Shown one piece after another: positions 19,249-28,186 of a DNA stretch of 64,000 bases. The position numbers and the translations under genes were made by a program. Below the pieces are notes generated by a model. It saw only the letters and a list, made by a program, of their open reading frames with translations. It searched no databases and had not been told where the DNA came from. Source of the stretch: Pseudoalteromonas tunicata (GTDB lineage: Bacteria; Pseudomonadota; Gammaproteobacteria; Enterobacterales; Alteromonadaceae). Position 1 is the first letter of the stretch. Every line of letters starts with the position of its first letter. The stretch is taken from assembly GCF_002310815.1 (NCBI RefSeq), contig NZ_CP011032.1, positions 2,334,001 to 2,398,000 of the forward strand, in the 5' to 3' direction.

Positions 19249-20496
19249 CTAAATAAGATGAGATATTATGCATTGCGCAAATGCCTGCGTACCCTGAACT
19301 GTCGGATCGGGTAAAAGTGACTGCATATCCTCAGTCACTTGATTGTTACATAATGTTTTGTGCAACGATTGCTCAATATTATCAGCAGCGTCATGCCAAT
19401 TCATAAACCGTAACATCATCACGCCTGCCAAAATGCTTGATACTGGATTCATTACATCTTGACCAACTAAACTTTCGACCGTGCCATGAGTAGGCTCAAA
19501 TAAAGCCAGTGCTTCACTTAAATTAGCCCCTGCCGCCATACCAATCATGCCAACTTGAGCCGTAAGGCTATCAACCAGTAAGTCACCATTTAAGTTGGTC
19601 GTAGCAATCACATCGTACTGCTCAGGTGCTAATAAACAATTTTGCAGCATCACATCACACAGCTCATCTTTAATGATCAGCTCATGTTCACCTTGTATTA
19701 TTTGCCACCAGCGACCATTAGGATGACGGACTGCTAAAAATTCTTCGATAGCCACTTCTAATGCCCATTTTAAAAAAGCACCATCAGTGAATTTCATCAC
19801 ATCGCCTTTATGTACTAAAGTAACACTGGTTTTATGCTCTTTTAACGCAAATGCAATGGCTGCCCGGACTAAACGTTTACTGCCCTGCTCTGAAATATGT
19901 TTAATACCAAGGCCACATTGCTCAGTAAAACGAAAGCGGTTAACACCGAGCTGCTGTTGTAAAAATTCAAGCAAACTATCGGCTTGGGCAGAACCGGCTT
20001 TAAATTCGATGCCCGAATAAAGATCTTCGCTATTATCGCGAAAAATCACCATATCGATATTTTCAGGGTGTTTGACTGGGGTATTGAGATTAGGCAACGA
20101 TTTGATTGGTCTAAGATTAATAAATAAATCCATTTCATGGCGAAGTGCTACATTGAGTGAGCGAAATCCGGCTCCCATCGCCGTTGTAAGTGGTCCTTTA
20201 TAAACCAGGTGATAATCACGGATCGCATTTAACGTTTCTTCAGGAAACCAATCACCATCATACAGCTCAGCCGCCTTTTCGCCGTTATACACTTCTAACC
20301 AATGAATTTTTCTAGCCGTTTCATAGGTTTTTAATATTGCACTATCAATTAGTTGGCGCATTAAAGGCGTTAATTCTGAGCCAACACCATCACCTTCAAT
20401 AAAGGCAATGATTGGCTCATTGGGAATGATCCATTGCCCATTTGCTAACACCTGAATTTTTTCACCTTGGCTTGGTGGAACAATTTGATGGTACAT
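19249..20496 (-). CDS. icd: Isocitrate dehydrogenase, Icd-like, with altered cofactor-site residues
   Basis: 415 residues, aligned by eye along its whole length with E. coli NADP-Icd. The substrate site is conserved: phosphorylatable Ser113 in FRSLNVALRHE, Arg119/129-type residues, Tyr160 and Lys230. The adenosine-phosphate site is not. The E. coli NADP determinants Lys344, Tyr345, Val351, Tyr391 and Arg395 align with Ser342, Leu343, Met349, Glu389 and Ser393. NADP preference is therefore doubtful; NAD use or another hydroxyacid substrate is possible. The start at 20496 has an AGAGG ribosome site 10 bases after the HD-GYP gene stop, suggesting one operon. Its AceK partner is nearby. Confidence 0.85.
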   Translation of the reverse strand: MYHQIVPPSQGEKIQVLANGQWIIPNEPIIAFIEGDGVGSELTPLMRQLIDSAILKTYETARKIHWLEVYNGEKAAELYDGDWFPEETLNAIRDYHLVYKGPLTTAMGAGFRSLNVALRHEMDLFINLRPIKSLPNLNTPVKHPENIDMVIFRDNSEDLYSGIEFKAGSAQADSLLEFLQQQLGVNRFRFTEQCGLGIKHISEQGSKRLVRAAIAFALKEHKTSVTLVHKGDVMKFTDGAFLKWALEVAIEEFLAVRHPNGRWWQIIQGEHELIIKDELCDVMLQNCLLAPEQYDVIATTNLNGDLLVDSLTAQVGMIGMAAGANLSEALALFEPTHGTVESLVGQDVMNPVSSILAGVMMLRFMNWHDAADNIEQSLHKTLCNNQVTEDMQSLLPDPTVQGTQAFAQCIISHLI

Positions 20497-20506
20497 TTGA
20501 CCTCTT

Positions 20507-23500
20507 TTATGCGCTGCGTTTATCCTCTTCAGTGTGCCCATCGTTGAGGTAGTAATCAACATCGATTTCATCAAGTTGGTCTGGGTGTAAGAATTTTGCT
20601 GCGTACTGCAAATAAATACCTGAAGAAATAAACAACTTAAATACATCTAAATCAACATGTTGATCTAACGCCATTTTATGTAAAATATTAATAGCAACAC
20701 TCAGCGGCTTTGCTTTTTTGTAAGGCCTGTCAGCGGCGGTAAGGGCTTCAAAAATATCCGCAAGTACCAATACTCGTTCAGGGATAGATAATTGCTCTTT
20801 TGTTAATTTTCGCGGGTAACCCGTTCCAATCAAGGTTTCATGATGGGTCGAGGCATAACGAGGTACTTTTGCTAGCTCGGCTGGAAATGGTAAACGGTCT
20901 AACATTTTGATTGTACTAATAATATGTTCATTGATTTTAAAGCGGTCTTCAGCAGTCAACGTACCTCGTGAAATAATTAAGTTATAGACCTCGCCTAAAT
21001 TAGCCCGATGCTCTGTAGGCTGCATTTTAATTCCCAAACTTTCATCGTAAGAAATTGGCTTGTCATGGGCAATAATATGGCTTGGTTTATCACTTAATAA
21101 TTGCTCAGTGACAGGTAACGATGTAGGTTTTTTCGAAAATCGTAATTCTTCTATCGGAGAAAGCCCTAAAGTATCATCAAAATTACGCTGCCAAGTGATT
21201 GTGGCAATCTGACGAATACGGGCAACATCATTCGCATCAATAAATTCGCCCCCCACATTCGCATTTGCTATAAAGGTAAAATCAGCTGTTAATTGCTGCT
21301 GTTTGGCTTCTTTTTCAGCGTTAAGCAACTCACGTTGTTCAGGGTTTGCAAGCACAGCTTTTAAATAATCAACCTCTGCATCACGCCACAGCACTTCAAA
21401 CCGCATTCGAATTTCATGGATCCGATTATAAATGGTCTCAAGTTTAGTGCCTTTATCAACTATGTGTTCTGGTGTGGTGATTTTGCCGCAGTCATGCAGC
21501 CATGCTGCAATTTTAAACTCTCGTATCGCGTCTTTATTCTCAAATTTAAAAGCAATGAATGGCGCTGCACTACTTTGCGCAGCCGCTTGTGCCAGCATCA
21601 TGCCAAGTTCAGGAACCCGTTCACAATGGCCTGCGGTATACGGTGATTTATCATCGATTGCCTGCGCGATTAGCTCAATAAAAGAATCCATTAAATCTTT
21701 TTGATTTTGTTCATGTTGCTGAATCGACAGCACCATAGCTGCTATCGAGTCAGCTAACTCTTCAATTTCGATAATATTCGTTTCAACATGTTTTACTTGT
21801 GCATATTGTCGATTTTTAATTTTGATACTTTCAATCGCTAGATTTTTTATTGGTTCAACAATCGGGCTTGCAAAAATCCAACACAAAGGTAATAGAATAA
21901 GGAGTAAAACAACAGTAACTAAAATTGAAATTCGTAGTTTAGTATTTATATTTGCAAACAGCGCATCTTCTGAAATTAGCAGTGCAAAATAGTCATCTTT
22001 AGCGGTTAATTTACTGACATAGATGTACATGTCTGTTTGGTTAATGTTAATGCGGTGCAGTTGACCAAATAAATAGGGCTTTTTAATAAACTGAATTAAT
22101 TCTTGGTACGGGACAGTGCCTACCGTTTGAGTATGTTTAATTTCCTTTTCACTTAACAACCATTTTTGCCTCAGCGCTTCACGTTGAGCCGGTGTAATGT
22201 GTTTAATTGCCAAGTTAAAAATATCGACTAAATCCGCTTGATTTTTTGGCAATAGAAAATGCAATTTAGCCAATAACGGTGGTGTATTTTGCTCAAGATT
22301 AAAATGGTATTGAATGTCACTTATAAAAAACTGTTTGGCAATGTATTGTAATACATATTGATTATCTATCCCCGCGTAATATTGCCCTGCTGTAACCGCT
22401 TTTAATACTGCATGAGTATTGGGTAGTTCGACTAAATTAATTTGTGGATGATAGGCGCGAATATCATGGATAATTGACCAATCCTCTGAAATAGCCAGTG
22501 TTTTACCATGTAACTGCGTCAGAGACATTATATCTGCCTCTCCCGCTTTAGTTACAATTGCAAATGGCGTTTGTAAAAATGAATCGGTTAATAATCCAAG
22601 GTCTCGATTTATTTGATTATCATAGGCTGCATTGAGCATATTTAATTTATCTTGTTTAAACAGCTCAACCATTTCGTGCCATGTATAGCCGTTAATAAAA
22701 TTAAAATGTAACCCGGTTAACTGACTAATAATGTTCAATACTTCAACACTATAACCATCGGGGTTTCCAGAAATAGCAAAATCGATTGGTGCCCAATCGG
22801 ATTCATTCGATACCGACAGGCTTTGATATTTATTTACAACATCTTGTTGGGGTTGAGTTAAATTTAAGCGTTTAGTTGAAGGGATCACCAGCTTATCTAA
22901 TGCATTGCCATTAGAGGCAATTATTTGACCATCATCCTGAAAAAGATACATTTCAACCGCTTCAGCATCGATATCTTGATCTTGTTTAGTGATGAGATAC
23001 TGCGAAATAGAAGACAGTGCAATATCAATCGCAATGACACCACTTTGATTATCTAATTTAATTGAATAAGTTTGTCCAGGTGCTTGCAAATGCTGAAAGA
23101 GATAAGGTTTAGTTGTAAAAACTTGCTTCGCTTGTGCTTTTTTAAACCACATTCTATCGCGTGGATCGTAGTCTGATGATTCTGTGATAGTGGCTCTTTT
23201 TACAAAGTCTTGATCATAATAATGGGTCAGTTTTTGTTGGTTTTCTTGAGCATGAATAATTTCAATCACAACCCAATAATCGCTTGATTGGGCATTAAGT
23301 TGGTTACGCACGGACGGACTGGACTGCAAATTAATTAATTCAAAAAAATCACCATTATCTAAGCCTAAATAAATGGCATAAAAATGAGGATTAAATTGCA
23401 TTACATCACTGATATCGGTGCTGAGCTGTTTTTCAGAAAATTGCGATTTGACATTAGGATGTTGAGCAAGAATATGTAAAGTGTTTTCAGCTGATTTACT

Positions 23501-23704
23501 AATACCGGCTAAATTCGAAGCAGTACCTTGGGTTGTGACATTAAATAGCTTAGTGGCGGATTCAACAGCCATTTGATGGCTAAAATAATACTGTAAGCCA
23601 ATAGCTGCAGCGGCTGTAAAGGCAACGGCAAAAATAAAAATTCCCACAACGGTAGATTTGATAGAAAATAGTACTCTATTTCTAACTTTTTTAATTACTT
23701 CCAT
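20507..23704 (-). CDS. Membrane sensor with Cache, SBP_bac_3 and HD-GYP domains
   Basis: 1065 residues. Order: TM helix (about 12-35), extracytoplasmic dCache-like domain (about 40-290), solute-binding family-3 domain (about 305-530), a short periplasmic stretch, a second TM (LVTVVLLLILLPLCWIF), a HAMP-like linker, then an HD-GYP domain. The metal site has HDCGK and later HHETLIGTGYP, so the HD-GYP signature residues are kept and cyclic-di-GMP hydrolysis is plausible. About 90 residues between the HD and GYP parts form an insertion. A periplasmic small molecule is probably sensed. It is followed at 10 bases by icd, an unusual partner. Confidence 0.85.
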   Translation of the reverse strand: MEVIKKVRNRVLFSIKSTVVGIFIFAVAFTAAAAIGLQYYFSHQMAVESATKLFNVTTQGTASNLAGISKSAENTLHILAQHPNVKSQFSEKQLSTDISDVMQFNPHFYAIYLGLDNGDFFELINLQSSPSVRNQLNAQSSDYWVVIEIIHAQENQQKLTHYYDQDFVKRATITESSDYDPRDRMWFKKAQAKQVFTTKPYLFQHLQAPGQTYSIKLDNQSGVIAIDIALSSISQYLITKQDQDIDAEAVEMYLFQDDGQIIASNGNALDKLVIPSTKRLNLTQPQQDVVNKYQSLSVSNESDWAPIDFAISGNPDGYSVEVLNIISQLTGLHFNFINGYTWHEMVELFKQDKLNMLNAAYDNQINRDLGLLTDSFLQTPFAIVTKAGEADIMSLTQLHGKTLAISEDWSIIHDIRAYHPQINLVELPNTHAVLKAVTAGQYYAGIDNQYVLQYIAKQFFISDIQYHFNLEQNTPPLLAKLHFLLPKNQADLVDIFNLAIKHITPAQREALRQKWLLSEKEIKHTQTVGTVPYQELIQFIKKPYLFGQLHRININQTDMYIYVSKLTAKDDYFALLISEDALFANINTKLRISILVTVVLLLILLPLCWIFASPIVEPIKNLAIESIKIKNRQYAQVKHVETNIIEIEELADSIAAMVLSIQQHEQNQKDLMDSFIELIAQAIDDKSPYTAGHCERVPELGMMLAQAAAQSSAAPFIAFKFENKDAIREFKIAAWLHDCGKITTPEHIVDKGTKLETIYNRIHEIRMRFEVLWRDAEVDYLKAVLANPEQRELLNAEKEAKQQQLTADFTFIANANVGGEFIDANDVARIRQIATITWQRNFDDTLGLSPIEELRFSKKPTSLPVTEQLLSDKPSHIIAHDKPISYDESLGIKMQPTEHRANLGEVYNLIISRGTLTAEDRFKINEHIISTIKMLDRLPFPAELAKVPRYASTHHETLIGTGYPRKLTKEQLSIPERVLVLADIFEALTAADRPYKKAKPLSVAINILHKMALDQHVDLDVFKLFISSGIYLQYAAKFLHPDQLDEIDVDYYLNDGHTEEDKRSA

Positions 23705-23906
23705 GTATCTACTCTTAATTAACTAAGGCAAGGCTGCTATTAGCTCAGCCAGATGTTTAAAACCAGAACAACTTCGCAAATAAGTCTAGACAGCTTTAGT
23801 ATTTTATCAATTAATTCAATTGCTTTTATTTATAATAAGGAATGAATAGTCGATAGCTACCTTCAGGAGTATAATGAGGTGCTTTTAGACATAAGGCCTT
23901 ATTTTA

Positions 23907-24206
23907 TTGATCCCCATCACAGTTATCGAGATAGAAACGCCCCCTATTATTACCTGTGCAACTTGCCAAGCATGTTGTTGTCAATTAGAGGTGTTATTAA
24001 TCACCGAAACCGGTGTACCTGACCACTTTATTCAACACCAAGATGATTCCGTCAGCACTATGCTTCGATTAGATGATGGTTGGTGCGCTGCACTTGACCG
24101 TACCTCAATGCGCTGCACCATTTATGAATTAAGGCCGTTAATCTGCCGAGAGTTCGAAATGAGCTCAGATGAATGTATCGATGAACGTGACGCCTATGGC
24201 TTATAA
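23907..24206 (+). CDS. YkgJ-family cysteine cluster protein
   Basis: About 99 residues with a metal-binding Cys pattern: CATCQACCCQ near residue 17, WCAALD, MRCTIYELRPLICREFE. The family is thought to bind zinc or an iron-sulfur cluster; function unknown. The only usable start in frame near the conserved region is a TTG at 23907, with AAGG about 10 bases upstream, so the exact start is uncertain. Confidence 0.7.
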   Translation: MIPITVIEIETPPIITCATCQACCCQLEVLLITETGVPDHFIQHQDDSVSTMLRLDDGWCAALDRTSMRCTIYELRPLICREFEMSSDECIDERDAYGL

Positions 24207-24306
24207 AACCGCCTCATGATGCAACGCCAAGATAACACACTATAAATACAACGAATTTATCTGTACCATCAGGGCTACTAAAAATATTTAAATCATAGGC
24301 CGGAAA

Positions 24307-25026
24307 ATGGGCAGAGCGTATCAAAACAAAAAAGACTCTATGGCGAAAACCGCCGGAGCAAAAACCAAAGTATATTCAAAATACGGTAAAGAAATTTATG
24401 TCTGCGCCAAAAATGGTGGTATTGACCCCGATGGTAATCTCTCATTACGCCGCTTAATTGAACGTGCTAAAAAAGACCAAGTACCAGCCCATGTTATTGA
24501 TCGTGCAATTGAAAAAGCTAAAGGCGGTGCGGGTGAAGAATACAGCACAGCACGCTATGAAGGTTATGGCCCAGGCGGTTGCATGATGATTGTGGATTGC
24601 CTCACCGATAATAATAATCGTACTTTCTCCGATGTTCGAGTGTGTTTTACCAAAGCCAATTCAAAAATTGGTGCTCAAGGTTCAGTTGCCCACCTTTTTG
24701 ACCATTTAGCTATATTTTCATTCGCTGGCGATGATGAAGACCCAATTCTTGAAGCCTTGCTGATGGATGATGTGGATGTTCTTGATGTTGAAAACGAAGA
24801 TGGCAAAATCACCGTTTTTACTCCGCATACTGAATTTTACAAAGCAAAAACCGTGCTGGAATCTTTAGATAACATTACGCTAGATGTGGAAGAGATTGCA
24901 TTTGTGCCTCAAACAACCACTGAGATTAGTGGTGAAGATGTTGCAGTTTTTGAGCGTTTTATCAGTATGTTAGAAGACTGTGACGACGTGCAAGAAGTGT
25001 ATCATAACGCTGTTATTACTGAATAA
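24307..25026 (+). CDS. yeeN: YebC/PmpR-family protein, YeeN subgroup
   Basis: 239 residues. [30 protein letters not shown] is the YeeN-type variant of the YebC/TACO1 N-terminus, followed by [34 protein letters not shown] and [12 protein letters not shown]. Family members act as DNA-binding regulators or as translation factors that relieve ribosome stalling at proline runs. Ribosome site CCGGAAA lies just before the ATG. It is followed 18 bases later by the HopJ-family gene. Confidence 0.88.
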   Translation: MGRAYQNKKDSMAKTAGAKTKVYSKYGKEIYVCAKNGGIDPDGNLSLRRLIERAKKDQVPAHVIDRAIEKAKGGAGEEYSTARYEGYGPGGCMMIVDCLTDNNNRTFSDVRVCFTKANSKIGAQGSVAHLFDHLAIFSFAGDDEDPILEALLMDDVDVLDVENEDGKITVFTPHTEFYKAKTVLESLDNITLDVEEIAFVPQTTTEISGEDVAVFERFISMLEDCDDVQEVYHNAVITE

Positions 25027-25044
25027 ACGAGCAGGAAGAATAAA

Positions 25045-25401
25045 ATGCCGCACTTACTTTTAGATGAGCTGATTAAAGGTTTATCTGCTGATCCTTGTCA
25101 GGTCAGTTTTGCGCAAAGCATCGCAACCATTGAGCATTATTATACCTTTACCCCAACTCAATTTAGTAATGGTCAGTTAACCAACCTTGCAGGACAAAAT
25201 AACGGTTCGTGTAAACTTTTTGCCTTTGCTTTATTACATCAGCTCACACCGGTTCAAACGCTTAATTTATTCGGCGATTATTATCATCAGGATGTATTAC
25301 AGCACCCTGATGGCGATGATCACCAAAATATTCGTAACTTTATGCGCTTTGGATGGTCTGGGATTATATTTGAAGCACAGCCATTAAAGCTTCGTAGCTA
25401 A
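25045..25401 (+). CDS. HopJ-family protein
   Basis: 118 residues. ALLDELI-type start, FTPTQFSNG and the signature NNGSCKLFAFALLH identify the HopJ type III effector-like family, which in marine bacteria is a chromosomal protein of unknown role rather than a secreted effector. GGAAG ribosome site; probably cotranscribed with the yeeN-type gene. Confidence 0.8.
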   Translation: MPHLLLDELIKGLSADPCQVSFAQSIATIEHYYTFTPTQFSNGQLTNLAGQNNGSCKLFAFALLHQLTPVQTLNLFGDYYHQDVLQHPDGDDHQNIRNFMRFGWSGIIFEAQPLKLRS

Positions 25402-25436
25402 CCTCGATACTAAAGCAGAAATCTATCTGAGGTAGT
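25400..25436 (+). repeat. Dispersed intergenic repeat, copy 2
   Basis: AACCTCGATACTAAAGCAGA then AATCTATCTGAGG. It is a diverged relative of the segments at 11152-11186 (inverted) and 28069-28105. All lie directly beside a coding end. The remaining bases up to 25664 show no other structure. Confidence 0.35.
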
Positions 25437-25664
25437 TATTTTTAATGCTAATAACGTTGGATTGAAGTGCAATAAACTTAATATTGACACGCCAATCCGT
25501 CTTGTTAGCTTTGAAAATCTATAATTTGCGATAAATAAATTAAATATTTACCTTTAATTCAATATGTTGCTAAATTTCTTATCCAGAGATACGGTTAACT
25601 AGCACAATATCAAAAACATGCAATACTGTTGGAGTTTGTATAATTTTCACTCAAGGATGTTCCA

Positions 25665-25952
25665 ATGTTAAAGAAAATAGCTCCAAGTATTGCGATCGTT
25701 AGTATATTGATGTTGGCTGGTTGTTCTAACACTACAAATTTAGAGCAACAAATACAATCACTTAGTAGTAAAGTAGATTCGCTCACCATGAAGGTCGATG
25801 CTATGTCTAGTGATGTAGCGGCATCAAAAAGTATGAGCGAAAGCAATAACACTGAAATAAAAATGCTCAAATCAGCGGTTGATAGCGCCTCAGCTAACGC
25901 GAATAAAGCAAATATGCGATTAGATAATCTAGTCTCATCATATAAAAAGTAA
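25665..25952 (+). CDS. lpp: Lpp-like major outer-membrane lipoprotein
   Basis: 95 residues. Lipoprotein signal with lipobox LAGC (Cys20), then a heptad-repeat coiled coil (LEQQIQSLSSKVDSLTMKVDAM...) and a C-terminal KK. This is the plan of Braun lipoprotein, a trimer anchored in the outer membrane whose C-terminal Lys can be linked to peptidoglycan. The convergent neighbour is an L,D-transpeptidase of the type that makes this link. An intrinsic terminator follows at 26001-26025. Confidence 0.85.
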   Translation: MLKKIAPSIAIVSILMLAGCSNTTNLEQQIQSLSSKVDSLTMKVDAMSSDVAASKSMSESNNTEIKMLKSAVDSASANANKANMRLDNLVSSYKK

Positions 25953-26000
25953 CAACTAAGTGAGCTAACAACATGTAAGCTAATACACTGTTACTTAATA

Positions 26001-26025
26001 AAAACTAGCCTAGTGCTAGTTTTTT
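26001..26025 (+). terminator. Intrinsic terminator after lpp
   Basis: AAAACTAG at 26001-26008 pairs with CTAGTTTT at 26016-26023, followed by T residues. It overlaps the very end of the convergent L,D-transpeptidase gene. Confidence 0.7.
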
Positions 26026-26950
26026 ATAACTCAATATTTTTGAACGATGTGTTTAATAAAATGGGTAAGCCAGACGCCTGCGAAAAAATATCTTCGAGTT
26101 GTGATTCATCTATCTTTGCAGGCTCCAAAATATGGCGTAACTTTTTAAGCGTGGCATCAATATCTAATTGCCGTTTTGAGCCTTCAAGTGGACTGTGCAC
26201 TTCGAGATACACTGTATTTTGTTCGGTCAGAAGTAGCTTAACAGGTTGATCAATAATTCGAACCGGCGTATTTAGCTCCACTCGATTAAATAACTCTTCA
26301 ATGTCTGATTCAAACATTCTAATACAGCCAGAACTAACACTTAAGCCAATGCCAAAACGTTGATTGGTGCCATGAATTAAATATTCACTCTTGCCCAAGC
26401 GCATAGCGTAACTACCAAGGGGATTATCTGGTCCTGCTGGAACTATTGGCGGCAAAACGATATTTTTTTCAGTTAAATAGCGCTTTCGCAACGGTTCAGG
26501 AACTATCCAATCTGGCGACTTTCTCTTTTGCGAAATAAAGCTTCGAGTAACTGGCGTACGATGACCTTTTTGCCCTATGCCTATTGGATAAACATGTACC
26601 TGGGATTTTTCAGGCTCAAAATAATACAAACGCAACTCAGGCAAATTAACAACTATCCCAACTTGAGCTGTACTGGGCAAAATCATTTGTGTCGGCAACG
26701 TTATCTGTGTTTCTAACTGTGGCAAAAGTGGGTCAACATTTGGATTTGCAGCAATTAATGGCAAAAAGCCCACATTATGAATTTCAGATATAGAAAGAAA
26801 ATATTCACCCTGCTGCACAATATGAGTGCTGGGCAGACCTATTAATTGTTTTGTTTGAGGCAGCTGGTAGGACTTGGCATCAAGTAACGAGCAAAACAAA
26901 GCTGTGGCAAACACCGAGGCTTGGGCACAGCTATTGATGCTCACTCGCAC
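26024..26950 (-). CDS. L,D-transpeptidase, ErfK/YbiS/YcfS type
   Basis: 308 residues: N-terminal signal-like segment, a LysM-like region near residues 42-88, and a YkuD catalytic domain with HGTNQRFGIGLSVSSGCIRM (catalytic Cys near 209). Family members crosslink meso-DAP residues or attach Lpp to peptidoglycan. Convergent adjacency to an Lpp gene strongly suggests the Lpp-anchoring role, an inference from context. A periplasmic location is expected. Confidence 0.9.
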   Translation of the reverse strand: MRVSINSCAQASVFATALFCSLLDAKSYQLPQTKQLIGLPSTHIVQQGEYFLSISEIHNVGFLPLIAANPNVDPLLPQLETQITLPTQMILPSTAQVGIVVNLPELRLYYFEPEKSQVHVYPIGIGQKGHRTPVTRSFISQKRKSPDWIVPEPLRKRYLTEKNIVLPPIVPAGPDNPLGSYAMRLGKSEYLIHGTNQRFGIGLSVSSGCIRMFESDIEELFNRVELNTPVRIIDQPVKLLLTEQNTVYLEVHSPLEGSKRQLDIDATLKKLRHILEPAKIDESQLEDIFSQASGLPILLNTSFKNIEL

Positions 26951-26961
26951 TTAATAAGCCA

Positions 26962-27495
26962 CTAAAATGGATTAACTGAATAGCCTTGCTGCGCCAAAAT
27001 TGCATGAGCAGTCATTGCTGATAGCGCCATTTGCACACCAGGATAAAGATCGGCTTTTTGGATCCCTAAAAAGGCAGCAGACTGACCACATAAATAAATT
27101 TTGACATTATTTTTTATCAATTCAGCTAATAATAAAGAGTTTGGATTATCACGCTGATTTTCTTGTCGAAATGCAGCATCACTTAATAAGTCATATCCTG
27201 CTTTACCATGGACCACTAATGCAAGCTCAATATTCTCAGCCTTGACACCATTTGCAACATGCATATTTAAAAATCGTGCTAAATTATTAAAACCACGATT
27301 TTCTTTTTTTGATGCGGTTTGCTCACTCACATCAAAGACTACTTTTAGTTTTAAATCAGCAGGTAAAACTAAATCAGATTGAACGCTGTAATGCTTACCA
27401 AAAGCTTGGATAACAGGGCCGGAGCTCATTTTGGCCGGTGCAGCGTGCACAGCTTGAGCAAAAAGAAATAACACACTTAGATAGATACATTTCAT
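26962..27495 (-). CDS. Exported DsrE-family protein
   Basis: 177 residues from the ATG at 27495, which begins a signal peptide (MKCIYLSVLFLFAQAVHAA). The body resembles DsrE/DsrF-like periplasmic proteins: LALVVHGKAGYDLLSDAAF and IYLCGQSAAFLGI, with Cys in the position used for sulfur relay in cytosolic relatives. It ends 11 bases before the transpeptidase start, so they are likely cotranscribed. Function unknown. Confidence 0.75.
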   Translation of the reverse strand: MKCIYLSVLFLFAQAVHAAPAKMSSGPVIQAFGKHYSVQSDLVLPADLKLKVVFDVSEQTASKKENRGFNNLARFLNMHVANGVKAENIELALVVHGKAGYDLLSDAAFRQENQRDNPNSLLLAELIKNNVKIYLCGQSAAFLGIQKADLYPGVQMALSAMTAHAILAQQGYSVNPF

Positions 27496-27614
27496 AACAC
27501 CAACAAACTCCATATTTATAACATCAATAAATTGAGCTTAATCAAGTTTTTAGATTAAAGCTAATGAATTTAATTTAACGTTAAGAAAGATGATTTTAAT
27601 TGTCGGTGCAAGGT

Positions 27615-27648
27615 ACATTGAAAAAAGCAATACTGCTTTTCTCAATGT
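27615..27648 (-). terminator. Hairpin downstream of ppnP, probable terminator
   Basis: ACATTG at 27615-27620 pairs with CAATGT at 27643-27648, continued inward by AAAAGCA/TGCTTTT around a 4-base loop. On the minus strand the inner hairpin reads AAAAGCAGTATTGCTTTTTT. Confidence 0.6.
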
Positions 27649-27658
27649 AATAACTTGG

Positions 27659-27973
27659 TTATTCGAAGTATGAACAGCAGTAATCTGTAAGACTATAAAC
27701 CTTTAATTGAAAACTCTTTTTAGCTGGAATTTCAAACACATCACCTGCACGGATAGTTTGCCATTCAGGTTGCTCTGGTAATAACACCTCAAGCTCTCCT
27801 GCGAGTATTTCCATTACCTCCGCAAGCTCGGTACCAAATTCATAATCGCCAGGTTGCATAATACCTAAAGTTTTTTTGCTACCATCTTTAAATATCACGG
27901 TTCTACTGGTCACTTTACCATCAAAGTAACTGTTTGCTTTTTTAACCACAGCGACATTATCAAATTGTTCCAT
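27659..27973 (-). CDS. ppnP: Pyrimidine/purine nucleoside phosphorylase
   Basis: 104 residues, small cupin. TLGIMQPGDYEFGTELAEVMEILAGELEV and FEIPAKKSFQLKV are typical of PpnP (formerly YaiE), which phosphorolyses diverse nucleosides. Full length, with a GGAAAAG ribosome site. Monocistronic. Confidence 0.92.
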   Translation of the reverse strand: MEQFDNVAVVKKANSYFDGKVTSRTVIFKDGSKKTLGIMQPGDYEFGTELAEVMEILAGELEVLLPEQPEWQTIRAGDVFEIPAKKSFQLKVYSLTDYCCSYFE

Positions 27974-28068
27974 CGACTTTTCCTCATTCTCAATGTTAAA
28001 AAAATGAGTCTATCACGCTCTTGAGCTGTCTGGTTATTACGACTTAAGTCTTACTAAGCAACCTCAAT

Positions 28069-28105
28069 ACTGGATAATAAATCTGTCTCAAGCAGCTTTT
28101 TACAA
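28069..28105 (+). repeat. Dispersed intergenic repeat, copy 3
   Basis: AACCTCAATACTGGATAATA then AATCTGTCTCAAG. It shares the same core as the copies at 11152-11186 (minus orientation) and 25400-25436. Confidence 0.4.
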
Positions 28106-28186
28106 CACTCGCAGCGTTGGATTAACGTGCTATGGGCAAATTTAATGCGTTGTTCAATCTATTACCAAGCGCTGAGGTAACATAAT

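Noticed and set aside
25045..25401. HopJ gene as a type III secreted effector
   Set aside because: No secretion genes are nearby, and the family is a common chromosomal protein in marine gammaproteobacteria.
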